DNA of 14,078 bases from contig CAIOXF010000147.1 of assembly GCA_903862155.1 (NCBI GenBank), positions 1 to 14,078 on the forward strand, in the 5' to 3' direction. Numbering within the stretch: the first letter of the stretch is position 1; the number at the start of each line of letters is the position of its first letter. The notes under the pieces were generated by a model. The model saw only the letters and a list, made by a program, of their open reading frames with translations, had not been told where the DNA came from and ran no database searches. Both the position numbers and the translations under genes were made by a program. Of this stretch, positions 7,181 through 14,078 are shown piece by piece. Source of the DNA: an uncultured cyanobacterium. Its GTDB lineage: Bacteria > Cyanobacteriota > Cyanobacteriia > PCC-6307 > Cyanobiaceae.

Positions 7181-8440
7181 TCAGCGCGTCTCCACGAGAT
7201 CCGCTTCTGCCAGGGCCACCAGCGCCCGCTCCAGGGCAATCCGGGCGTGGGCGTGGTGGGTGCCGCCCTGGGCGTAGAGCACGAACGGCTCCCGCAACGG
7301 GCCATCAGCGCTGAACTCGCTGGTGCTGCCATCGATGAAGGTGCCGCCGGCCATCACCAGCTCGCTGGCGTAGCCAGGCATCGGCGCCGGCACCGGATCG
7401 AGATAGGAGCCGATCGGCGAGGCCGCCTGGAAAGCCCGACACACCGTTTTGAGCAACTCGGGCGCACCAAACCGCACCGCCTGGATCACATCGCTGCGTT
7501 CACGGCCCGGCTCGGGGTTCACGCCAAAGCCCAGATCCTGAAAGGTGCGCGCCACCAGCTCGGCGCTGATCAGGGCCTCGGCCACCATCTGCGGCGCCAG
7601 GAACAGCCCCTGGAACAGCAGCCGGTTCAAATCGAAGCTGGTGCCGCCCTCACTGCCGATGCCCGGTGCCGTGAGCCGGCAGCAGGCCTGCTCCACCAGT
7701 TCGGCTCGCCCAGCCACGTAGCCACCGGTGGGGGCAATGGTGCCGCCCAGGTTCTTGATCAGCGAGCCAGCAATCAGGTCGGCGCCCACCGCCGTGGGCT
7801 CCTGCTGCTGCACCAGTTCGCCGTAGCAGTTGTCCACGAACACCACGCAATCCGGCTGGATCGCCTTCACCCGCTCCACCAGCTCACCGATCTGGGCCAC
7901 GCTGAGCGAGGGCCGCCAGCTGTAACCGCAGCTGCGCTGGATCAGCACCATCCGCGTGGGCACCGCCAGGGCATCGGCGATGCCGTCCCAGTCGATGCCG
8001 CCATCGGGCAGCAGATCGAGCTCGTCGTAGGTGATGCCGAACTCGGCGAGTGAGCCCTGGCCGCTGCCGCGGATGCCGATCACCTCTTCCAGGGTGTCGT
8101 AGGGGCGGCCGCTCAAGGCCAGCAGCCGATCGCCGGGCCGCAGCACGCCATACAGAGCAGAGGCGATGGCGTGGGTGCCGCTCACGAACTGGAGCCGCAC
8201 GGCGGCGGCTTCCGCCTGCAGCACCCGGGCGAACACCCGATCGAGCACCTCCCGGCCCTGGTCGCCATGGCCGTAGCCGCTCACCGAGGCGAAGTGCTGC
8301 ACGCCCACCCGCTCGGCCTGAAACGCCTGCAGCACCCGCTGCAGTCGCGGCGTCACCCCGGCGGTGTGGCGGGCGGCCTCACGGGCGATGGCCTCAGCAG
8401 CCTGTGCAACGCGTTCGGCTGCCCAGCGCTGGTGGGTCAT
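7181..8440 (-). CDS. PLP-dependent enzyme of the YnbB / methionine gamma-lyase-like ('aluminium resistance') family
   Basis: The protein has 419 residues, a full-length fold-type I PLP enzyme. Features seen are FVSGTHAIASALYGVLRPGD (about 85-104, cofactor phosphate cup), the cofactor-pairing Asp203 in FVDNCYGEL, and the Schiff-base Lys229 in GSLIKNLGGT. The C-terminus contains QGGTHHAHARIA. These match the family annotated as 'methionine gamma-lyase family protein' or 'aluminium resistance protein' (Bacillus YnbB type), which is distinct from true Cys/Met-metabolism lyases. Its physiological substrate is not established, so I give no symbol. It lies 37 bases upstream of gcvH on the same strand, which suggests it leads a three-gene operon. 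That would link it to amino-acid or one-carbon metabolism, but only by context. It diverges from the first desaturase gene with only 38 bases between start codons. The ATG is preceded by GAGG three bases away. Confidence 0.9.
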   Translation of the reverse strand: MTHQRWAAERVAQAAEAIAREAARHTAGVTPRLQRVLQAFQAERVGVQHFASVSGYGHGDQGREVLDRVFARVLQAEAAAVRLQFVSGTHAIASALYGVLRPGDRLLALSGRPYDTLEEVIGIRGSGQGSLAEFGITYDELDLLPDGGIDWDGIADALAVPTRMVLIQRSCGYSWRPSLSVAQIGELVERVKAIQPDCVVFVDNCYGELVQQQEPTAVGADLIAGSLIKNLGGTIAPTGGYVAGRAELVEQACCRLTAPGIGSEGGTSFDLNRLLFQGLFLAPQMVAEALISAELVARTFQDLGFGVNPEPGRERSDVIQAVRFGAPELLKTVCRAFQAASPIGSYLDPVPAPMPGYASELVMAGGTFIDGSTSEFSADGPLREPFVLYAQGGTHHAHARIALERALVALAEADLVETR

Positions 8441-8478
8441 GGCCTCGCCCCTAAATTTCCCTTCTACCGGAGAGCCCC
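8441..8478. promoter_or_regulatory. 38-bp divergent start region between PLP-enzyme gene and first desaturase
   Basis: This is the only non-coding DNA between two divergent start codons. It contains an AT-rich island, TAAATTT at 8452-8458, unusual in this GC-rich sequence. TAAATT matches the -10 consensus at four of six positions for the + strand; no convincing -35 is seen. At least parts of both promoters must therefore lie inside the opposite gene's coding sequence, or the -10 boxes must overlap. This is inference from spacing and base composition only. Confidence 0.3.
8469..8472 (+). promoter_or_regulatory. Shine-Dalgarno GGAG for the TTG start of the first desaturase
   Basis: GGAG (part of GGAGAG) lies six bases before TTG 8479. 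That spacing supports the TTG as a real start. A second candidate, AGGA at 8558-8561, lies seven bases before ATG 8569 in the same frame, so an internal start 30 codons later is also possible. Confidence 0.45.
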
Positions 8479-9419
<941 letters not shown>

Positions 9420-9432
<13 letters not shown>

Positions 9433-10133
9433 ATCCGCTGGCGCAGAAGATCCAGCAGTCCATCGGCTTCCATCGCGGCCGCCCCAGTGATCCCCAGGCT
9501 GCGGGCGGTAAGCAGGAGGTCGGGCAACTCCGCCTCCAGCTCGGCGGCTGAATAATCACGGAGGCCAGCCATCACCTCGGTGAACCGCTCGCGCCTCTGA
9601 CGCTTGCTGGCTGGATACGCCGCAAGCACCGCGTCGCGGCACGAACGCCAGGGCTGTCCGCGGGTGAACAACAACGCCAGGGCCGCACTGAGCGCGGCAG
9701 CTTCCGCATCGGCGATGCGCAGATCAAAGGCCGCTGGCGGCTGGCGCAAGCCCACAAACACCTCAAGCAACTCACCAGGGCCAAACACCGGTGCCCCCTC
9801 GCTCTGAACGCACAGCGCAGAGCTCTCCAGTGCCGCCAGCAACTCCGGGCGCTCTAACAGCTGGTGCCGCAGATCCTCCGAGAGCCCGCTGGCGCCAGCC
9901 TCGGCTGCCAACAACTGATTGATGCGGCCCAGGGCGAGGAACACCTCCGGCCCGGGGGAGGCGAGCTTGCCGTTGCGCAGCATCGAGATCTGGGAGTTGT
10001 GCACCCGGCCCAGATCCAGCACCTCGGCCAGGGCCGGCAACACCTTGTGGCTCCAGCCATTGCGCTCGTGCCACACCCGGATCAGGTGCGCAAAGGCGAT
10101 GCGGCCAGCGGCGAGATCCTCCCGGTAGCCCAC
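9420..10133 (-). CDS. Unrecognised protein with helix-turn-helix-like N-terminus, 237 aa
   Basis: I do not recognise a named family. The start is GTG 10133, chosen because a perfect AGGAGG lies ten bases upstream; no earlier in-frame start was found. Residues about 14-75 look like a small helical DNA-binding domain. The segment RVHNSQISMLRNGKL (43-57) resembles the recognition helix plus the conserved turn of Cro/XRE-type repressors (pattern S-x-I-S-x-L-R-N-G-K). The rest (about 80-237) is mostly helical, Leu/Ala-rich and soluble, with a basic patch ASKRQRRERF at 175-184. No membrane segment or signal peptide is seen. It sits between two desaturase paralogues in opposite orientation. It overlaps the first one's tail by 13 bases and diverges from the second across a 96-base spacer with dyad symmetry. 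A role in controlling the desaturases or itself is an inference from position, not shown. Confidence 0.8.
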
Positions 10134-10143
10134 GCGCCCTGCC

Positions 10144-10149
10144 CCTCCT
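10144..10149 (-). promoter_or_regulatory. Perfect Shine-Dalgarno AGGAGG for the helix-turn-helix-like gene
   Basis: Read on the minus strand this is AGGAGG, ten bases before GTG 10133. It is the strongest ribosome binding site in the window and decides the GTG start. Confidence 0.65.
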
Positions 10150-10163
10150 GAGTAGTGGTTCGC

Positions 10164-10187
10164 ATCGGATTCGGCACGCGATCCGAT
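10164..10187. repeat. Inverted repeat ATCGGAT / ATCCGAT with 10-base spacer
   Basis: ATCGGAT at 10164-10170 is the exact reverse complement of ATCCGAT at 10181-10187. The centres of the two half-sites are 17 bases apart. It lies in the spacer between the divergent helix-turn-helix-like gene and the second desaturase. It could be an operator for a dimeric regulator. The symmetry is seen; binding is unproven. Confidence 0.4.
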
Positions 10188-10195
10188 TTCGTATT

Positions 10196-10209
10196 GATAC
10201 CATTGTATC
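10196..10209. promoter_or_regulatory. Dyad GATAC-CATT-GTATC with overlapping divergent -10-like boxes
   Basis: GATAC at 10196-10200 pairs exactly with GTATC at 10205-10209. The dyad also contains TACCAT (10198-10203), preceded by TG at 10195-10196 as in extended -10 elements, reading toward the desaturase. On the minus strand it contains TACAAT (10207 to 10202, five of six to consensus), reading toward the helix-turn-helix-like gene. No good -35 is seen on either side. If both boxes are real, the two promoters compete for the same DNA. Confidence 0.38.
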
Positions 10210-10217
10210 GATTGATC

Positions 10218-10222
10218 AGGAG
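10218..10222 (+). promoter_or_regulatory. Shine-Dalgarno AGGAG for the second desaturase
   Basis: AGGAG lies seven bases before ATG 10230. It fixes that start against the upstream in-frame GTG at 10155, which would place the promoter dyads inside the coding sequence. Confidence 0.65.
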
Positions 10223-10229
10223 TGGTCGC

Positions 10230-11213
<984 letters not shown>

Positions 11214-11254
11214 TGTTGTCAATCGGCTAGCGATCAGAAACCCGTCTCGAACCC

Positions 11255-11713
11255 ATGGCTAAGCGCGTACAAGTCGTTCTCAACGCAGACGTCCTCAGCC
11301 TGGGCAAGGACGGCGATCTGGTGGAAGTGGCCCCTGGCTACGCCCGTAACTTCCTGCTCCCCACGGGCAAGGCTGTGCCCGTCACCCCCGCGGTGATGCG
11401 CCAGGTGGAAGCACGCCGCGCCAAGGAAGCTGAGCGTCAGGCAGCCCTCAAGGCCGAGGCCGAAGCGTTCCGCACCGCCCTGGCCACCATCGGCCGCTTC
11501 ACGGTGAAGAAGCAGACCGGTGGCGACGACGTGCTGTTCGGCACCGTGACCAATGGCGACGTGGCGGAGGCCATCGAAGCCGCCACCAAGAAGGAAGTGG
11601 ATCGCCGCGACATCATCGTTCCCGAAATCCACCGCACCGGCGCCTACAAGGTGCAGGTGAAGCTCCACCCCGAAGTGGTGGCTGAGATCAACCTGGAGGT
11701 GGCCAGCTACTGA
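11255..11713 (+). CDS. rplI: 50S ribosomal protein L9
   Basis: The protein has 152 residues, the normal length for bL9. The N-terminal RNA-binding domain is clear: VVLNADVLSLGKDGDLVEVAPGYARNFLLP at about 7-36 holds the conserved GxxGDxVxVxxGYARNFLxP pattern. A long charged connecting helix (about 47-75, RQVEARRAKEAERQAALKAE) leads to the C-terminal domain (about 80-152, with LFGTVTNGDVAEAI). L9 binds 23S rRNA and projects from the large subunit, where it helps reading-frame maintenance. No clear Shine-Dalgarno precedes the ATG, as is common in cyanobacteria. A TTGTCA at 11216-11221 resembles a -35 element but no matching -10 is seen. It is followed by hairpins and a likely terminator before dnaB. 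Confidence 0.98.
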   Translation: MAKRVQVVLNADVLSLGKDGDLVEVAPGYARNFLLPTGKAVPVTPAVMRQVEARRAKEAERQAALKAEAEAFRTALATIGRFTVKKQTGGDDVLFGTVTNGDVAEAIEAATKKEVDRRDIIVPEIHRTGAYKVQVKLHPEVVAEINLEVASY

Positions 11714-11725
11714 GCCCTAACCCGT

Positions 11726-11749
11726 CCTGGTGTTCCTTCGAGCACCGGG
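11726..11749. other. Hairpin directly downstream of rplI
   Basis: CCTGGTGTTC (11726-11735) pairs over ten positions, two of them G-U, with GAGCACCGGG (11740-11749) around a CTTC loop. It begins 13 bases past the rplI stop. No T-run follows (CGACAATGC), so it is more likely a transcript-end stabiliser or part of a structured leader than a terminator by itself. Confidence 0.5.
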
Positions 11750-11767
11750 CGACAATGCATCTCCCCC

Positions 11768-11803
11768 AGCCGTCAGTGCCCCACGGGGTCTGGCGGCTTT
11801 CTG
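11768..11803 (+). terminator. Candidate intrinsic terminator between rplI and dnaB
   Basis: AGCCGTCAG (11768-11776) pairs with CTGGCGGCT (11790-11798) over nine positions with one G-U. A further three G-C pairs lie inside the loop. The stem runs into TTTCTGTTGATTGTTC, a T-rich tract that stands out in this GC-rich DNA. It fits a rho-independent terminator for rplI on the + strand, or an attenuator ahead of dnaB. Confidence 0.55.
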
Positions 11804-11814
11804 TTGATTGTTCT

Positions 11815-11834
11815 GCTCCGCCTTCGGCGGTAGC
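11815..11834. other. Stable hairpin in the dnaB leader
   Basis: CCGCC (11818-11822) and GGCGG (11826-11830) form a perfect five-pair stem with a TTC loop. GCT/AGC extends it across a one-base bulge. It ends 12 bases before the dnaB ATG, close enough to influence ribosome loading if it lies in the transcript. Confidence 0.4.
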
Positions 11835-11846
11835 GCGCCCCCATCC

Positions 11847-13262
11847 ATGGTTTCCGTTCCCCTGGCCAGCTCCGATCCCAGCGACGGGCGCCGCCAGGGC
11901 CGGCGCAACCGGGATGAGGCCCAGTTCGAGGCCCTGCCCGACGCGGTGCCGCCCCAGAACCTGGAGGCCGAGGAAGCGGTGCTGGGCGGCATCCTGCTCG
12001 ACCCCGACGCGATCGGCCGGGTGGCGGATGTGCTCCAGCCGGATGCCTTCTATCTGAGCGCCCATCGGGAGATCTTCCGCACTGCCCTGATGCTCCACAG
12101 CCAGGGCAAACCCACCGACCTCACGGCCATGACGGCCTGGCTGGCCGACACCGGCCATCTCGAGAAGGTGGGCGGCAGCAGCCGACTGGTGGAGCTGGTG
12201 GAGCGCGTGACCTCCACCGCCTCGATCGACCAGGTGGCGCGCCTGGTGATGGACAAGTTCCTGCGGCGCCAGCTGATCCGTTCCGGCAACGAGGTGATCG
12301 CCCTGGGCTTCGATCAGGGCAAGCCGATGGATCAGGTGCTCGATGAGGCCGAGCAGAAGATCTTCGCCATCAGCCAGGAGAAGCCCAGCCAGGGCCTCAC
12401 CCCCACGGTGGAGATCCTCACGCGCACCTTCGAGGAGATCGAAAGCCGCTCGGTGGGCACCGCCGTGGCCGGCATCCCGGTGAACTTCTACGACCTGGAT
12501 GCGATGACCCAGGGGCTGCAGCGCAGCGACCTGATCATCATTGCGGGCCGTCCGGCCATGGGCAAAACGGCCATCACGCTCAACCTGGCCCGCAACGTGG
12601 CCCAGCTCCACGGCATGCCGGTGTGCGTATTCAGCCTGGAGATGAGCAAGGAGCAGCTCACCTACCGCCTGCTCGCCATGGAAACCGGCATCGAAAGCGG
12701 GCGGCTGCGCACCGGCCGCCTGCAGCAGGAGGAGTGGCCGCTGCTGGGGCGCGGCATCGATGCCCTGGGCCAGATGCCGATCTACATCGACGACAAGCCC
12801 AATGCCGGGGTGCTGGAGATGCGCTCGCTCTGCCGGCGGCTGATGGCCGAAACCGGCAAGGAGCTCGGGCTGATCGTGATCGACTACCTCCAGTTGATGG
12901 AGGGAAACGGATCCGACAACCGGGTGCAGGAACTCTCACGGATCACCCGGGGCCTCAAGGGCATGGCCCGCGAACTCAACGTGCCGGTGGTGGCCCTCTC
13001 CCAGCTGAGCCGGGGCGTGGAATCGCGCACGAACAAGCGTCCGATGCTCTCCGACCTGCGGGAATCGGGCTCGATCGAGCAGGACGCCGACCTGGTGCTG
13101 ATGATCTACCGCGACGAGTACTACAACCCCGATACGCCCGATCGCGGCATCACCGAGGTGATCGTGACCAAGCACCGCAACGGCCCGGTGGGCACCGTGA
13201 AACTGCTGTTCGAACCCCAGTTCACCCGCTTCCGCAACCTGGCCAGCCCCGGCGGCGTCTGA
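11847..13262 (+). CDS. dnaB: Replicative DNA helicase DnaB
   Basis: The protein has 471 residues, normal for DnaB. It is the hexameric ATP-driven helicase that unwinds DNA at the replication fork and recruits primase. The N-terminal DnaB domain (about 34-135, PPQNLEAEEAVLGGILLDPDAI) is followed by the RecA-like motor. That contains Walker A GRPAMGKT (234-241), FSLEMSKEQL (262-271), Walker B LIVIDYLQLM (342-351), ALSQLSRGVESR (383-394) and the arginine finger region KHRNGP (442-447). The motor is continuous, so there is no intein, unlike some cyanobacterial dnaB genes. The ATG at 11847 is preferred to the in-frame TTG at 11808: the extra 13 residues look non-conserved and cover the leader hairpin. 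The N-terminal 30 residues are charged and probably flexible. mnmG follows ten bases after the stop. Confidence 0.97.
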   Translation: MVSVPLASSDPSDGRRQGRRNRDEAQFEALPDAVPPQNLEAEEAVLGGILLDPDAIGRVADVLQPDAFYLSAHREIFRTALMLHSQGKPTDLTAMTAWLADTGHLEKVGGSSRLVELVERVTSTASIDQVARLVMDKFLRRQLIRSGNEVIALGFDQGKPMDQVLDEAEQKIFAISQEKPSQGLTPTVEILTRTFEEIESRSVGTAVAGIPVNFYDLDAMTQGLQRSDLIIIAGRPAMGKTAITLNLARNVAQLHGMPVCVFSLEMSKEQLTYRLLAMETGIESGRLRTGRLQQEEWPLLGRGIDALGQMPIYIDDKPNAGVLEMRSLCRRLMAETGKELGLIVIDYLQLMEGNGSDNRVQELSRITRGLKGMARELNVPVVALSQLSRGVESRTNKRPMLSDLRESGSIEQDADLVLMIYRDEYYNPDTPDRGITEVIVTKHRNGPVGTVKLLFEPQFTRFRNLASPGGV

Positions 13263-13272
13263 GAATCAGTCC

Positions 13273-14078
13273 ATGCCCTTCAGCACCCCGCCCACCGAAC
13301 ACTTCGACGTGATCGTCGTGGGGGGCGGCCATGCGGGTTGTGAGGCGGCGGTTACGGCGGCGCGGCTGGGGCTGAGCACGGCCCTGTTCACACTCAACCT
13401 CGATCGGATCGCCTGGCAGCCCTGCAATCCGGCGGTGGGAGGACCGGCCAAGAGCCAGCTGGTGCATGAGGTGGATGCGCTAGGCGGCGTGATCGGCCGG
13501 CTGGCCGATGCCACGGCCCTGCAGAAACGGGTGCTCAACGCCAGCCGCGGCCCGGCCGTCTGGGCCCTGCGCGCCCAGACCGACAAGCGCCAGTACGCCC
13601 GTCAGATGCTGCAGCTGCTGCAGCACACCCCAAACCTGGCCCTGCGCGAGGCGATGGTGACGGGCCTGGAGGTGGAAGGCGATCCCGCCCGGGTGATCGG
13701 CATCCGCACCTACTTCGGCAGCACCTACGGCGCCGGCGCCGTGATCCTCACCGCCGGCACCTTCCTGGGCGGCCAGATCTGGGTGGGGAACCAATCGATG
13801 AGCGCTGGGCGGGCTGGTGAGCAGGCCGCTGAAGGCCTCACCGAAGCGCTGGTGGCCCTTGGCTTTCAGATGGGCCGGCTCAAAACAGGCACCCCGGCCC
13901 GGGTGGATCGGCGCAGCATCAACCTCGACCAACTGGAAGAGCAACCCAGCGACGCAGCGGATCGCTTCTTTTCCTTCGATCCGGCGGCCTGGGTGAGCGG
14001 TGAGCAGATGAGCTGCCACATCACCCGCACCACCGCCGCCACCCACCAGCTGATCCAAGGCAACCTGCACCTCACGCC
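13273..14078 (+). CDS. mnmG: tRNA uridine-5-carboxymethylaminomethyl modification enzyme MnmG, 3' end outside window
   Basis: The window holds 268 codons of a protein normally about 630-650 long, open at the right edge. MnmG (GidA) works with MnmE to modify the wobble uridine of certain tRNAs. The FAD-binding start FDVIVVGGGHAGCEAA (11-26) is clear. It is followed by WQPCNPAVGGPAKSQLVHEVDALGG with Cys51 at the position of the conserved catalytic Cys near the N-terminus of the E. coli enzyme. Further family landmarks are LNASRGPAVWALRAQTDK, ILTAGTFLGGQIWVG, RLKTGTPARVD and the beginning of CHITRTTAATHQLI. The ATG lies ten bases after the dnaB stop, which implies co-transcription with dnaB. Only a weak purine stretch (GAGAA) precedes it. 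No frameshift is seen in the visible part. Confidence 0.96.
   Translation, partial: MPFSTPPTEHFDVIVVGGGHAGCEAAVTAARLGLSTALFTLNLDRIAWQPCNPAVGGPAKSQLVHEVDALGGVIGRLADATALQKRVLNASRGPAVWALRAQTDKRQYARQMLQLLQHTPNLALREAMVTGLEVEGDPARVIGIRTYFGSTYGAGAVILTAGTFLGGQIWVGNQSMSAGRAGEQAAEGLTEALVALGFQMGRLKTGTPARVDRRSINLDQLEEQPSDAADRFFSFDPAAWVSGEQMSCHITRTTAATHQLIQGNLHLT

Noticed and set aside
10155..10229. GTG start of the second desaturase at 10155
   Set aside because: The ATG at 10230 has a well-placed AGGAG, and the longer form would turn the promoter dyads into coding sequence.
11808..11846. TTG start for dnaB 13 codons upstream
   Set aside because: The added residues are translated from a hairpin-forming leader, are not family-like, and no Shine-Dalgarno precedes the TTG.
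12540..12570. Intein insertion at the DnaB P-loop, known in some cyanobacteria
   Set aside because: Walker A and the following helix are continuous and the total length is that of an intein-free DnaB.

Overview
The window is a dense, GC-rich stretch of cyanobacterial chromosome. Its gene content points to a high-GC unicellular picocyanobacterium of the Synechococcus/Cyanobium type. The evidence is a pair of three-domain (class C) flavodiiron proteins, two DesC-type acyl-lipid desaturases, and housekeeping genes packed with very short spacers. I see no insertion sequence, tRNA, rRNA, CRISPR array or phage gene. The species assignment is inference from gene content and base composition only.

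Layout. (1) 1-3176 (+): the 3' part of an Flv3-like flavodiiron gene, cut by the window edge, then a complete Flv1-like partner joined by a one-base TGATG overlap. The Flv3-like protein keeps the metal ligands visible here, while the Flv1-like protein has lost several. This is the expected composition of the pair that passes photosystem I electrons to O2. (2) 3299-3669: two small convergent unknown ORFs whose 3' ends overlap by 13 bases. (3) 3800-8440 (-): a likely operon of a YnbB/methionine gamma-lyase-like PLP enzyme, gcvH and gcvP. The latter two are the lipoyl carrier and the decarboxylase of the glycine cleavage system, which handles photorespiratory glycine. (4) 8479-11213: two paralogous delta-9-type fatty acid desaturases on the + strand. 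Between them lies an opposing gene for an unrecognised protein with a helix-turn-helix-like N-terminus. It is read divergently from the second desaturase across a 96-bp spacer that contains two dyad symmetries. (5) 11255-14078 (+): rplI, dnaB and the start of mnmG (gidA), a housekeeping block for translation, replication and tRNA modification. The rplI-dnaB spacer holds three consecutive hairpins.

Most of the window is ordinary core genome. The best leads for something undescribed are the helix-turn-helix-like gene between the desaturases with the dyads in front of it, the two tiny convergent ORFs at 3299-3669, and the three-hairpin rplI-dnaB spacer. No spacer exceeds 300 bases. The largest are 3177-3298 (no clear signal seen), 3670-3799 (one perfect hairpin), 10134-10229 (dyads and candidate promoters) and 11714-11846 (three hairpins).
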